64,000 bases of DNA from Leucobacter chironomi DSM 19883 (GTDB lineage: Bacteria > Actinomycetota > Actinomycetes > Actinomycetales > Microbacteriaceae). The notes beneath the pieces are model-generated. The model ran no database searches, was not told where the DNA came from, and saw only the letters and a program-made list of their open reading frames with translations. The position numbers were made by a program, and so were the translations under genes. This document shows positions 7,531-16,864 of the stretch, one piece after another (position 1 is the first letter of the stretch; every line of letters begins with the position of its first letter). The DNA is taken from contig NZ_ATXU01000003.1 of NCBI RefSeq assembly GCF_000421845.1, positions 186,001 to 250,000 on the forward strand. Direction: 5' to 3'.

Positions 7531-8571
7531 CTACGGCAGGGAGCTGAAGCCTTCGAGTGTGATCTTCCCGACCGCCGTGCCGCTCTCGATGAGGCGATGG
7601 GCTTCGGCGACGGTCGCGGCGTCGATCTCGCCGAGCGTGCTGGTCAGCGTGCTGCGGAGCTTCCCGGCGTCGACGAGCTCGCCGACCTGTCGGAGGATCT
7701 CGCCCTGCTCGGCCAGGTCGAGGGTCTGCAAGCGAGAGCGCATGAACACGTCTTCGGGGTGCAGTGAGATGCACTTCGACTGGAACGGCTGCACGTCGAG
7801 CTCGGGGTGATCGGTGTACCCGAAGCGCCCCTGCGGGGCGAGCAGTTCGAGGATGTCGCCCTGTCTCTCCTCGGATCCCGCGGTGGAGAGCACGAAGCCG
7901 GGCGCCCCGAGGCCGAGCTCGGCCACCTGTGGGGTGAGCGGCCGGCGGTGGTCGAGGACGTGGTGGGCGCCAAGGTTCGCACACCACGCCTTCGTGACTG
8001 GGCGGCTGGCGGTGGCGATCACGGTGACGTTGGTGAGGGCGCGCAGCAGCTGAATGGCCATCGACCCGACTCCCCCGCCCCCGCCGATGATGACGACTGC
8101 GGATGCGGCTCCCGGGACGGGCCGCGTCACCTCGAGCCGGTCAAAGAGCAGCTCCCACGCGGTGAGCGCTGTCAGCGGCAGCGCCGCCGCGTGCGTGTCG
8201 CTCAGCGAGGCCGGAGCGTGAGCAGCGAGGTGGGCATCGACGATCTGGTATTCGGCGTTGCTGCCCGGCCGGTCGATCGCTCCCGCGTAGAAGACGCGGT
8301 CGCCAACGGCGAAGTGTTCAAGCAGCGGTTCGTCCTCGACGGACGCGCCGAGTCCGACGATTGTGCCAACGGCGTCGTAGCCGAGAACGCGAGGCTGCCC
8401 GGCGCGGGGTTGCTCGGTGGCGCGAATCGCACAGTCCACCGGGTTCACGGAGACAGCGTGCACCTGCACCAGCAGATCGTGTTCCTCGGCTTCGGGTATC
8501 GGCAGCTCGACGTCGCGGAGAGCCCCGTCTTCGTCGAGGGGGCCTGGGTGGGTATATCCAACGGCCTTCAT
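7531..8571 (-). CDS. zinc-binding-type alcohol dehydrogenase / quinone oxidoreductase (MDR family)
   Basis: A 346-residue medium-chain dehydrogenase/reductase. It has an N-terminal GroES-like domain (from MKAVGYTHPG) and a Rossmann NAD(P) site (IIGGGGGVGSMAIQLLRAL) near residue 160. The usual catalytic-zinc cysteine is not evident, so it more resembles the quinone-oxidoreductase branch, which reduces quinones or enones with NADPH. A longer frame begins upstream, but the ATG at 8571 has a strong AGGGG site and matches the family N-terminus. It is monocistronic between SURF1 and a peptidase gene. Confidence 0.88.
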   Translation of the reverse strand: MKAVGYTHPGPLDEDGALRDVELPIPEAEEHDLLVQVHAVSVNPVDCAIRATEQPRAGQPRVLGYDAVGTIVGLGASVEDEPLLEHFAVGDRVFYAGAIDRPGSNAEYQIVDAHLAAHAPASLSDTHAAALPLTALTAWELLFDRLEVTRPVPGAASAVVIIGGGGGVGSMAIQLLRALTNVTVIATASRPVTKAWCANLGAHHVLDHRRPLTPQVAELGLGAPGFVLSTAGSEERQGDILELLAPQGRFGYTDHPELDVQPFQSKCISLHPEDVFMRSRLQTLDLAEQGEILRQVGELVDAGKLRSTLTSTLGEIDAATVAEAHRLIESGTAVGKITLEGFSSLP

Positions 8572-8721
8572 GTTTGTCCCCTTTCCTGCATGTAGATGAG
8601 TCGTGGGCTCCGGCACGAGTGCGGCGTCACCGGTTGCGGCCTCTGCGCGCGGCACGGCATGGGGCGTCGGCGTGCCAGAGGCGGGTCTTGAGCGGATGCG
8701 GTGTCTAGAGGTGACATCGTG

Positions 8722-9924
8722 CTAGATGAACGGGGTCGGATCGATGAAGTTGCCGCCGGAGAGCACTTCGTAGTGGACATGGCAGCCGAAGCTCATCCCG
8801 GTGTTGCCGACGTAGCCGATGACAGCTCCGGCGGGCACCCATTGGCCGGAGACCACCGGCGGTGTGCCGATCTGATGCGCGAAACGGGTCTGATAGCCGT
8901 TGTCCTGGTTGAGGTAGGTCATGTATCCGCCGAAGTTGTCGACCCAACCGGCGACGGCGACGGTGCCGGAGGAGGGCGCGACGATGGGGGTGCCGCAGCC
9001 GGCTGGGAGATCGAGCCCGGTGTGACTCGGTGGTTGCCGGAAATAGGTGGAGATCCAGGAGATCGGCACCGGCTGGTACCAGCCGGCACCGCCGGGGGTA
9101 CCGCCGCCACCCCCACCGCCGCCACCTCCGCCGCTCTGTTGCTTTCTGCGCTCCTCCTCTTCGGCGCGGAGGCGTTCCTCGTAACCGGCGACCGTGTCGG
9201 TGGTCGCGTCTTTCAGAGCGGCGAGCTGCGCCTCGAGCTCACGCTGCTGCGCTTCTTGCGCGAGGAACGTAGTGCGCTGTGCGTCGAGGTTCTCAGCGGC
9301 GGTCTGGGCCAGCTGTTCGGCATCGGCTCGCAACTGATCGCGCTCCGTGCTCGCGGCGTCGGCTTGCTCGCCCAGCGAGGAAGCCGTGTTGCGGGCGAGC
9401 TCAGCACTCGCGGCGATGGTGGTGTTGCGCCGGGTGGCTTGCTCCATCATCGCGAGGCGGTTCAGCAGGGCGTCGGTGGTCGCTGCGTCGGCCTCGAAGA
9501 ACATGTCGGCACTGCGGTCGATACCGCCGGAGCGATACATCTGGCCGACGACGACCCCCGCTTGGTCTGCGGCGACGTTGGCTTCCTCACGGCTCTTGTC
9601 GGCCTTCGCTTGGAGCGTCTCAGCGCGGAGCGCGGCGTCGGCTGCTGCGGTCTCGGCGTCCTGCCAGCTCGCGTTCGCTTGTTCGGTCGCGACCCGGAGC
9701 AGCTCGAGCTCCGCCAGGCTCTGCTCGAGCAGTCCTTCGATCTCCGTGACTTTCGCGGCGGCGGCCGCCTCGTTCCGCTTCGCGGCCTGCACGTCGTCCC
9801 AGGTGGGCAGCTCGACCCCGTGGGCGGGCGTCGCCCCTCCCGAGAGGAAGAGGGCGAGGCCGACCAGGGCGGCCGCGAGAGCGCCGACGAGCCGGCGTCT
9901 CCGAACGCTTGAGGTGATATTCAT
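8722..9924 (-). CDS. secreted M23 peptidoglycan hydrolase with coiled coil
   Basis: A 400-residue exported protein. A signal peptide ends near residue 36 (TPAHG). A long Ala/Glu-rich coiled coil follows, roughly residues 45-265, then a run of eleven glycines and a C-terminal M23 zinc endopeptidase. The active-site motifs HTGLD and HVHYE are both present. Enzymes of this layout cut peptidoglycan peptides during growth or division, with the coiled coil mediating regulation. A GGAGGAG ribosome site precedes the ATG. The protein is complete. Confidence 0.9.
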   Translation of the reverse strand: MNITSSVRRRRLVGALAAALVGLALFLSGGATPAHGVELPTWDDVQAAKRNEAAAAAKVTEIEGLLEQSLAELELLRVATEQANASWQDAETAAADAALRAETLQAKADKSREEANVAADQAGVVVGQMYRSGGIDRSADMFFEADAATTDALLNRLAMMEQATRRNTTIAASAELARNTASSLGEQADAASTERDQLRADAEQLAQTAAENLDAQRTTFLAQEAQQRELEAQLAALKDATTDTVAGYEERLRAEEEERRKQQSGGGGGGGGGGGTPGGAGWYQPVPISWISTYFRQPPSHTGLDLPAGCGTPIVAPSSGTVAVAGWVDNFGGYMTYLNQDNGYQTRFAHQIGTPPVVSGQWVPAGAVIGYVGNTGMSFGCHVHYEVLSGGNFIDPTPFI

Positions 9925-9973
9925 CTGTCTGCTCCTCCTGTCTGCGGAGTGTGAACGGTCGGATCCTGGGTCT

Positions 9974-10306
9974 CTAGTCGCGAGGCCGTTTGATGAGTGC
10001 TCCGGCGATCAGGAAGACGCTGCCGGCGATGGGCTGGGCGAGGATCCAGAAGATGCCGCTGAAGTTGAACGGATAGACGGGGTTCCAGAGCACGGCGATC
10101 GCGACGAAGACTGGCACCCACCACCAGTGGCGGGCTTGCACCGCGAACCAGGCGACGATGAGCGCGAGGATAGCGATGATGAAGCGGAAGACGGTGAACC
10201 AGTCGGTGCCGATGAAGGCGACCGCGACGATGAGTAGGGCGAGTGCGATGAATCCCGGGAGCAGCGCGTTGCGCTGGTAGGACGGGGGCTGCTGTTTCTG
10301 ACTCAT
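9974..10306 (-). CDS. DUF6804-like small membrane protein
   Basis: A 110-residue protein with four closely spaced membrane helices and an aromatic-rich centre (RHWWWVPVFVAIAVLWNP). It resembles the DUF6804 family of short actinobacterial membrane proteins, whose function is unknown. Its ATG overlaps the lspA stop by four bases, so it is the last clear member of the cytochrome c/lipoprotein operon. Confidence 0.6.
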   Translation of the reverse strand: MSQKQQPPSYQRNALLPGFIALALLIVAVAFIGTDWFTVFRFIIAILALIVAWFAVQARHWWWVPVFVAIAVLWNPVYPFNFSGIFWILAQPIAGSVFLIAGALIKRPRD

Positions 10307-10944
10307 GAGTCCGTCGTTTCTGCTCGGGTGGTTACGGGACTACTGGTCGGCAGTTCGGCCTCGGCGCTCTCGACCGAATCGTCGGTATCTCGAGCGCGGG
10401 AGGCTGCGTGGAGGCGCCAAGCACCGAGGGCATAGAGCACGACGCCGGCCCCGATCGCGACGTCGGCGAGGTTGCCGATGAACAGGTGACCGTAGGCGAG
10501 GAAATCGGTGACCGCACCGCTGCCGAATCCTGGCGGGGCGAAGATGCGATCGGCGAGGTTGCCGAGGGCACCGCCAAGGATCAGCCCGATCGAGGCGGCG
10601 TAGATGCGGTACTTCGTGCGGAGGGCGGCCCGGATAAGGAGCACGGAGGCGACGATGCCGAGCAGCGTGATGAAGGGGGTGAGCTGGGCACCGATCGAGA
10701 ACGCGGCCCCGGTGTTGAAGGCGAGCTGCAGCCCGAAGAGGTCGCCGAGCACGGGGATGCGGTTCTCCGTGTCGAGGAAGTGCAAGGCGAGTTGTTTGCT
10801 GATCACGTCGACAGCGATCGTGAGGGCGGCGATGGCGCAGCTGTAGACGAACAGCAGTCGGCGGGAGGGACGGCGGCTTCGGGGCTGCGCCGACGGGCCG
10901 GTGCGCTCATCGGCGGGCGGGTCGTGCGGGAGTTCGTAGGTCAT
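10303..10944 (-). CDS. lspA: lipoprotein signal peptidase (signal peptidase II)
   Basis: A 213-residue membrane aspartyl protease with four helices. Conserved blocks are visible: FNTGAAFS, GGALGNLADR with one catalytic Asp, and FIGNLADVAI with the second. It removes signal peptides from lipid-modified prolipoproteins at the membrane. The C-terminal 40 residues are a polar extension. The start overlaps the stop of lnt (ATGA). This copy is embedded in an accessory cytochrome c operon whose ResA is a predicted lipoprotein, so it may be a dedicated second copy. Confidence 0.92.
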   Translation of the reverse strand: MTYELPHDPPADERTGPSAQPRSRRPSRRLLFVYSCAIAALTIAVDVISKQLALHFLDTENRIPVLGDLFGLQLAFNTGAAFSIGAQLTPFITLLGIVASVLLIRAALRTKYRIYAASIGLILGGALGNLADRIFAPPGFGSGAVTDFLAYGHLFIGNLADVAIGAGVVLYALGAWRLHAASRARDTDDSVESAEAELPTSSPVTTRAETTDS

Positions 10945-12602
10945 GATGCTTTCGGCGGGAGTTCGGCTGCTGCGCCGCCCTTTGCGGAGGCAGGCGCGGG
11001 CGGGAGGGAGGTCGTGCGGCTCCGTCGCTCGAGCAGGCCCAGTGCGAGGAGCCCGCCGAGCGCGGCGATGGGGATGATGAGGGTGAGGGTCGGGCCGACG
11101 AGCACGGCCGGGGTGAGCCCGGTGCGCAGTGGTACGGCGGTGACGGCGGCCGCCGGAGAATCGGCGGGTGCGCCGTCGATGATGGTGCCGTCGGGGGCGA
11201 TGATCTGGCTGGTGCCCACGGTCGATACGTTCACGACGGCACGTCCGGTCTCGATGGCGCGCATACGCGCGAACTCGAGCTGCTGCAGGTTCTCGTCAGT
11301 GCCCCGGAAGTCGGCGTTGTTGGTCTGGAAGGCGTAGAACTGCGCACCGCCTCGCACCCCGTCCCAGATCACCGAGTCGTAGATGACATCGAAGCAGATT
11401 GCGAGCCCGACTTGGATGCCGTCGACGGAGACGAGCGGCGGGTTCGTACCCGGCGTGTACTCGCGCTGGATGAGGCCGACCAGGTCGGGGACGATGCGTT
11501 CGTAGAACCACCGGTCGGGCACATATTCGCCAAAGGGCACCGGGTTCACCTTGTCATGCATCTGCTCGGCGCTGCCGGCCTCCCAGAGCATCGACGTGTT
11601 GTAGGTGTCCTCGCCTCGCGCGGTGGCCGCATTCATGAGGAGCGGGGCCTCGGCGTTTGCGACGAGCTCGTCGAGGATGCGGGCGGTGGCCGGGGTGTTC
11701 AGTGGATCGGAATCGACCCCACCCTCGGGCCACACGAGCAGATCCATCGGTTCACCGAGGAGTGCGTCGCTCGCTTGCCGCTGGGCGGCGAGCACATCGC
11801 CGGGGCTGCGCGTGTCGAAGTAGCCGGCAGGCCCATCACCCTGCACCCAACCGACGCGGAGGCTGCCCGCTGCAGTCGTGGGGAACGCCGGCACGAGCAG
11901 CAGGGCGAGGATCACCGCTGCGGGCAGCAGCTCGGCGCGTCTCCGGGGTGCGGGCCGGGCGGCCCAGTCGACGACGCACGCGCAGAGCCAGACGATGAGC
12001 AGGGTGAGGCCGGCGACGCCGACCCAGGAAGCGGCTTCGGCGAAGGGGCCACCAGCCTGGGACATGCCGATTCTGCCCCACGGGAACCCGCTGTAGGGCC
12101 AGGTTCCGAGGAGGAGCTCGCGTGCGGCCCACAGCACCGCGATGAGCACCGGGAGTAGGAATCGGCGGGTGGCGCGGCGTTCGAGGAGAGCGCCCCAGCG
12201 GTAGGCGAGGGCGATCGGGATCGCGCCGAGCGCGAAGAGCAGCGATTCGACCCCGGCGAGCGCGACCCACGGGATCGGGCCGAGGAACTGCACGACCCAC
12301 ATGAGGTGCGTGAAGTAGAACGCGGCGCCGTAGGCGAGACCCACGAGAAACGCTCCCCCGATGCTGCGGCCCATGAGCGTCCAGAGCCCGCCGGCGATGC
12401 TGAGGAAGGCGAGCGGCCACCAGCCGAGGCTCGGGAACGCGGCGTCGAGCAGCAGGCCCGAGACGGCGGCGATCGGGATCGCCGCGCCCCACGGCAGGCG
12501 ACGCACCGTGGTGGTGGTGCGCTGCTCGCGCGCACCGCGCCCGAGTGCCGTGCGGGGCACGTCGGGGTCGTCGCGCAGCGGGAGCGTGTCCGTGGTCGTC
12601 AC
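10941..12602 (-). CDS. lnt: apolipoprotein N-acyltransferase
   Basis: A 553-residue protein with several N-terminal membrane helices (about residues 40-240), an extracytoplasmic nitrilase-like domain and one C-terminal helix. The Glu-Lys-Cys catalytic set is visible in LVWPEGGVDS, HDKVNPVPFGEY and GLAICFDVIYD. Lnt adds the third acyl chain to lipoprotein N-termini. A GTG start is preceded by AGGAAGGAGG. It lies between ccsB and lspA; this pairing with lspA inside a cytochrome c gene set is unusual and suggests lipoprotein processing for the ResA-type thioredoxin. Confidence 0.92.
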   Translation of the reverse strand: MTTTDTLPLRDDPDVPRTALGRGAREQRTTTTVRRLPWGAAIPIAAVSGLLLDAAFPSLGWWPLAFLSIAGGLWTLMGRSIGGAFLVGLAYGAAFYFTHLMWVVQFLGPIPWVALAGVESLLFALGAIPIALAYRWGALLERRATRRFLLPVLIAVLWAARELLLGTWPYSGFPWGRIGMSQAGGPFAEAASWVGVAGLTLLIVWLCACVVDWAARPAPRRRAELLPAAVILALLLVPAFPTTAAGSLRVGWVQGDGPAGYFDTRSPGDVLAAQRQASDALLGEPMDLLVWPEGGVDSDPLNTPATARILDELVANAEAPLLMNAATARGEDTYNTSMLWEAGSAEQMHDKVNPVPFGEYVPDRWFYERIVPDLVGLIQREYTPGTNPPLVSVDGIQVGLAICFDVIYDSVIWDGVRGGAQFYAFQTNNADFRGTDENLQQLEFARMRAIETGRAVVNVSTVGTSQIIAPDGTIIDGAPADSPAAAVTAVPLRTGLTPAVLVGPTLTLIIPIAALGGLLALGLLERRSRTTSLPPAPASAKGGAAAELPPKAS

Positions 12603-12650
12603 AGCGGCCTCCTTCCTGGTGCTCGAATCGCGGGTGTGGTCGGGGGCGGC

Positions 12651-13658
12651 TCAGCTGACGCCGGAGTAGGCGTGCAGGCCCTGGAAGTAGAGGTTGACGA
12701 TGGTGAAGTTGAAGATCACCGTGGCGAAGCCGATGAGCGACAGCCACGCCGACTTCGTGCCGCGCCAGCCGCGGGTGGCGCGGGCGTGGATGTACCCGGC
12801 GTAGATCACCCAGATCACGAACGTCCACACCTCCTTGACGTCGAAGCCCCAATAGCGGCCCCAGGATTCGTTCGCCCAGATCGCTCCGGCGATGAGCGTG
12901 AACGTCCAGAAGATGAAGCCGAGAATCGCGAAGCGGTAGGCGAGCGTCTCGAGCACCTCGGCCTTCGGGAGCGTGCGCAGGTAGCCGCGATCCGGGGCAA
13001 CCTCTTCGCCCCCGGTGGCCTTGATCCGCTCGCGGCGTGCCTGCAGCAGCTGCATCGTCGATAGGCCCGCCGCGATCGCGAGCAGCGCGGTGGCGAGCGA
13101 GGCGACGAAGACGTGGATGATGAGCCAGATGCTCTTGAGCGGATCCATCAGCGGGGTCACTTCGACGTAGAAGGAGATCGTCGATCCACCGAGGAAGAAC
13201 ACCACCATGCCGACGATGAAGACGCCGAGGAACCGGAGGTCGTACCAGCGCAAGGCGGCGAGGTAGACGGCGACGATCAGCAGGGTGCCGATGAGGGCGA
13301 ACTCGTACATATTCGCCCACGGCACCCGTTCGGCCGCGATCCCGCGCGTGACCGTGGCGGCGAGATGGAGCGCGAAGCCGAGGGCGGTGAACGCGATACC
13401 GAGGCGCGCGAAGTAGCGCCGTGACCGTTCGGCACCGGGCACGCGGAGGCTCCCCTCCCCTCCCCCGTTCTGCGGGGAGGCTGCGGGGCCTCCGGCCGCG
13501 CCGACGAGCGCGGCCTCCCGCTGTTTGATGGGTGCGGCCGAGGCGCGCTGCGAGAGGTCGTAGGCGAAGGCGAGGAACGCAAGGACGTAGATCGTGATCG
13601 CTGACCAGACGGCGAGCACGGAGAACTCGTCGAGCGCGGCCTGCAGTTGCAGATCCAT
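12651..13658 (-). CDS. ccsB: cytochrome c biogenesis protein CcsB/CcsA (heme handling)
   Basis: A 335-residue membrane protein with about eight helices. The tryptophan-rich heme motif typical of CcsA/ResC is visible in WANESWGRYWGFDVKEVW (near residues 275-293), with flanking conserved His residues. With ResB it forms the System II heme exporter and cytochrome c synthase. Its ATG starts two bases after the dsbA-like stop. A Pro/Gly-rich cytoplasmic loop near residues 45-70 is variable in the family. Confidence 0.93.
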   Translation of the reverse strand: MDLQLQAALDEFSVLAVWSAITIYVLAFLAFAYDLSQRASAAPIKQREAALVGAAGGPAASPQNGGGEGSLRVPGAERSRRYFARLGIAFTALGFALHLAATVTRGIAAERVPWANMYEFALIGTLLIVAVYLAALRWYDLRFLGVFIVGMVVFFLGGSTISFYVEVTPLMDPLKSIWLIIHVFVASLATALLAIAAGLSTMQLLQARRERIKATGGEEVAPDRGYLRTLPKAEVLETLAYRFAILGFIFWTFTLIAGAIWANESWGRYWGFDVKEVWTFVIWVIYAGYIHARATRGWRGTKSAWLSLIGFATVIFNFTIVNLYFQGLHAYSGVS

Positions 13659-13660
13659 GG

Positions 13661-14401
13661 CTACTCCTTGCTCTCCGCGATCGCCGCGTCGAGGGCGTCG
13701 GTGATGTCGGTGACGGTCTGGGGTTGCAGCAGCTCACCGTTCAGGAAGAACGTCGGGGTGCCGCGCACGCCGAGCGACATGCCGGCGTTGTGGTCTTCTT
13801 CGACCCTCGCTTGGGTTGCAGGGTCGGCGACGGCCGCATCGAAGGCGTCCATGTCGAGTCCGAGCTCCTCGGCGTAGCCGCGGATCTTGTCGGCCTGCGA
13901 GTCTTGCTGCTCCGCCCATTCGGACTGCGACTCGAAGAGCTTCTGGTACATCTCCTCGAACTTGCCCTGCTGCGACGCGGCCTCGACCGCGATGGCGGCG
14001 TTCATGGAGTTCGTGTGGTTGGTGATGAAGTAGCGGGCGACATAGGTGATCTGCCCGTCGTACTGTTTGCGGATCTCCTCGATCACCGGGTAGACGGCGC
14101 CGCAGGCCTCGCATTCGAAGTCGAGGAACTCGACGAGCACGGGTGCACCCTCGCCGGCGTCGTCGAGGACGTGCGAGTTCTCCTGCACGAGCGGCACTTC
14201 GCTCTGCGTGGGGGTTCCGCCGCCCGTTCCGCCGCTGTTCGACGCCTCGCCGGGCGCCTGGACTTCGGGCCGGTTGAGCACCGAGATGAGGATCAGGATG
14301 AGCGCGATGAGCAGCACGGCGGGAATGGCGATGAGTGCCGCCTTCTGCGAGGTGCTCAGCTTCTTGTTCGGTTTCTGCACGGTGTGCGGGGGCCAGTTCA
14401 T
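13661..14401 (-). CDS. DsbA-type membrane-anchored thiol oxidoreductase
   Basis: A 246-residue protein with one N-terminal membrane anchor (about residues 20-43), a Ser/Gly/Thr linker and an extracytoplasmic thioredoxin-fold domain. The redox motif CEAC is at Cys97 and Cys100, and the cis-proline loop appears as GVRGTPTFFLNG. It probably controls the disulfide state of apocytochromes or other exported proteins. It overlaps resB by four bases within the operon. Confidence 0.9.
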   Translation of the reverse strand: MNWPPHTVQKPNKKLSTSQKAALIAIPAVLLIALILILISVLNRPEVQAPGEASNSGGTGGGTPTQSEVPLVQENSHVLDDAGEGAPVLVEFLDFECEACGAVYPVIEEIRKQYDGQITYVARYFITNHTNSMNAAIAVEAASQQGKFEEMYQKLFESQSEWAEQQDSQADKIRGYAEELGLDMDAFDAAVADPATQARVEEDHNAGMSLGVRGTPTFFLNGELLQPQTVTDITDALDAAIAESKE

Positions 14402-16119
14402 GGGGTTCCCTTCTTGAAAAGCGGTGACGGTAGTTGCTCGGCGATGGCCGAGAGGTGGCTGGTGCGGAACTGTTCGACGGCGCGCTCGAGGCCTGGATCC
14501 TCACCGCGGGCGAGGCCGGCGTACTCGATCTTGACCTTGCGGCCGCCGACGACTGGTCGGGTGAGGGTGGCTTTCACCCAGAGCCGACGGCGCGGCACGA
14601 GGAGGCCGGTGATGAGGCCGACCGTGGCGAGGATGGAGAAGACAAGCACCCAGGTGGCGCCGGTGTCGCGCTGGATCTGCAGCGAGACGAAGCGCTTGAT
14701 CGACTCTTCGGCGCCCTCGGTGACGGTGAGATCCTCGAAGGTGATAGTTCCCATCCCGTTCGGGAGGTCGGCGGTGTCGCCGGGGGTGAGCTCGATCGAG
14801 TCGATACCGGTGTCGCCGCCGGTGATCTGGGTCATCGATTGGGTGTCGAGCTGGTACACCGAGCGCGGAGTGCCGTCGTCAATGCCGAGGTCTCCTGTGA
14901 ACACGTTGAACGTCATCATCGGGTTGTAGAGGTCGGGGAACACCGAGTAGTAGGCGCCGGTGTCCAAGGTGCTCTGCGTCGGGTACAGGAAGCCGATGAG
15001 CCCGACCTGCTCAGGCAGACCGTCGGGGACTTTGATCACGCCGAGCGAGGTCATCGCGGAATCCTGCGGGAGGAAGGGCTGGGGTTCCTGGTAGACGACG
15101 TCTCCGGCGGCGTTGCGGATCGTGATCATCGGCGCGTAGCCGTTACCGAGGAGGTAGATGCGGTCGCCGTTCACCTCGATCGGTGCGTTCACCCGCACGG
15201 TCTCGGCACGGGTGTCGTCGTCCCCGGCCTCTCGGATGGAGAGGTGGGCAGCGAAGTTGCCTGCCTGCCCCGCACCGGGCTTCCCAGGGTCGACGTACTC
15301 GACGTCGAAGCTGTCGAGGCTCAGTGCGTAGGGGGTGAGTGAGCTTCGGTCGAAGTACCGTCCTGGCGAGAACGAGGAGTAGGCGCTCTCGCTGTTCACG
15401 AAGGTGGTGCCTTGGACGATGACGCGATCGCCGGTGTAGTTGAGGCCGGTGCTCAGCAGCACGGTCACGAGGATCCCGACGAGTGCCGAGTGGAAGACGA
15501 GGTTGCCGGTTTCGCGCAGGTAACCGCGTTCGGCGGATACCGACCAGGAAGTCGCGCTGTCGTAGCGGGCGGTGCGGTATCCGCGGCGTCGCAGCTCGCT
15601 CTCGGCGATCGCGATGGCCTGGGCGACGTCGGCTTCGGAGGTGCGATCATCGACGAGTTGCAGATCGTTGGAGGAATAGCCGACCATGCGCTGCAGCCGG
15701 GCCGGGGTCTTCGGCGCCGGCGCGCGGAGCGCTTTCGCATGATGCTTGATCCGCGGGATGATGCAGCCGATGAGGGAGACGAACAGCAGCAGGTAGATGG
15801 CCGAGAACCAGGCCGAGCTGTAGACGTCGAACAGCTGCAGTTTGTCGATGGTGGGGGCGAGCTCGGGGTTGTCGTCGAAGTACTTCACGACGCCGTTGGG
15901 GTCGGCTTGGCGCTGTGGGAAGAGCGAGCCGGGGATCGCGGCAATCGCCATGAGCAGGAGCAGGATGAGCGCGGTGCGCATGCTCGTGAGCTGCCGCCAC
16001 CCCCATCGGAGCCAGCCCTGCCACCCGAGGCCGACGTCGCCGCTGCCGCGTTCGGTGGAGTCGACGTGATCGCTTGGGCGTGCGGGGAGTGTATCGTTCT
16101 CAGAGCGGGAGCTGGACAT
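14398..16119 (-). CDS. resB: cytochrome c biogenesis protein ResB (Ccs1)
   Basis: A 573-residue System II component. Three hydrophobic segments lie in the N-terminal 230 residues, a large extracytoplasmic domain occupies roughly 250-490, and a final helix lies near 495-515 (WVLVFSILATVGLITGLLVP). ResB partners CcsB to deliver and attach heme to apocytochrome c. The start overlaps the end of ccdA by 20 bases. The length is normal for actinobacterial members. Confidence 0.93.
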   Translation of the reverse strand: MSSSRSENDTLPARPSDHVDSTERGSGDVGLGWQGWLRWGWRQLTSMRTALILLLLMAIAAIPGSLFPQRQADPNGVVKYFDDNPELAPTIDKLQLFDVYSSAWFSAIYLLLFVSLIGCIIPRIKHHAKALRAPAPKTPARLQRMVGYSSNDLQLVDDRTSEADVAQAIAIAESELRRRGYRTARYDSATSWSVSAERGYLRETGNLVFHSALVGILVTVLLSTGLNYTGDRVIVQGTTFVNSESAYSSFSPGRYFDRSSLTPYALSLDSFDVEYVDPGKPGAGQAGNFAAHLSIREAGDDDTRAETVRVNAPIEVNGDRIYLLGNGYAPMITIRNAAGDVVYQEPQPFLPQDSAMTSLGVIKVPDGLPEQVGLIGFLYPTQSTLDTGAYYSVFPDLYNPMMTFNVFTGDLGIDDGTPRSVYQLDTQSMTQITGGDTGIDSIELTPGDTADLPNGMGTITFEDLTVTEGAEESIKRFVSLQIQRDTGATWVLVFSILATVGLITGLLVPRRRLWVKATLTRPVVGGRKVKIEYAGLARGEDPGLERAVEQFRTSHLSAIAEQLPSPLFKKGTP

Positions 16120-16864
16120 TCGCCATCACCCCCTGCAGGGAGGACATGAGGCGCGTCCAGAGCCCGCTTACCATGAGCAGGCCGAGCACGACGAGGACAA
16201 CTCCGCCGGCGATGTTGATGGCGCGGATGTGACGCCGCAGGAACGACATCGAGCGGGTGGCCCAGCCGAGCCCGAGGGCGAGCAGCAGGAACGGGATACC
16301 GAGGCCGAGCGAGTAGGCGACGCCGAGCAGCCCCGCACGGACGGGGTCGCCGAGGTTCCACGACACGGAGATGATCGCGGCGAGGGTGGGCCCGATGCAC
16401 GGTGTCCAGCCGATACCGAGGGCGAGACCGAGCAGTGGCGCCCCGGCGAGGCCCAGGCGTGAGCGGAAGCGGGGTCGGACAGTGCGCTGCATCTTGCGGA
16501 AGACCCCGACGAAGGCGAGCCCCATGACGATCACGACGACGCCGAGGATACGGGTGGCGATGTCGGCATAGGCGAGGAAGACCTGGCCGAAGACACCTCC
16601 GAGCACGGTGACAGTGACGAACACGATGGAGAATCCGGCGATGAACAGGAGAACACCCAGGAGCAGGCGGCGGCGCTGTGCGGTGGTGCCGCGGGCAGGT
16701 GCAAAGCTCGGCTCGACGGGGGCGACGGCGGAGCCAAGGTAGCCGAAGTAACCGGGTACGAGCGGAAGCACGCAGGGGGAGGCGAAGGAGACGAAGCCGG
16801 CGAGTGCGGCGATGAGCACACCCGCCCAGAGTGCGCCGTCGAAAACGAGATCGCTCGGGTTCAT
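16100..16864 (-). CDS. ccdA: thiol-disulfide transporter CcdA/DsbD-type
   Basis: A 254-residue membrane protein with six helices. Characteristic cysteine-containing blocks are visible: GFVSFASPCVLPLVPGY near residues 24-40 and GWTPCIGPTLAAI near 150-162. CcdA passes electrons from cytoplasmic thioredoxin across the membrane to ResA. It overlaps the resA stop by four bases. Nothing appears truncated. Confidence 0.94.
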   Translation of the reverse strand: MNPSDLVFDGALWAGVLIAALAGFVSFASPCVLPLVPGYFGYLGSAVAPVEPSFAPARGTTAQRRRLLLGVLLFIAGFSIVFVTVTVLGGVFGQVFLAYADIATRILGVVVIVMGLAFVGVFRKMQRTVRPRFRSRLGLAGAPLLGLALGIGWTPCIGPTLAAIISVSWNLGDPVRAGLLGVAYSLGLGIPFLLLALGLGWATRSMSFLRRHIRAINIAGGVVLVVLGLLMVSGLWTRLMSSLQGVMANVQLPL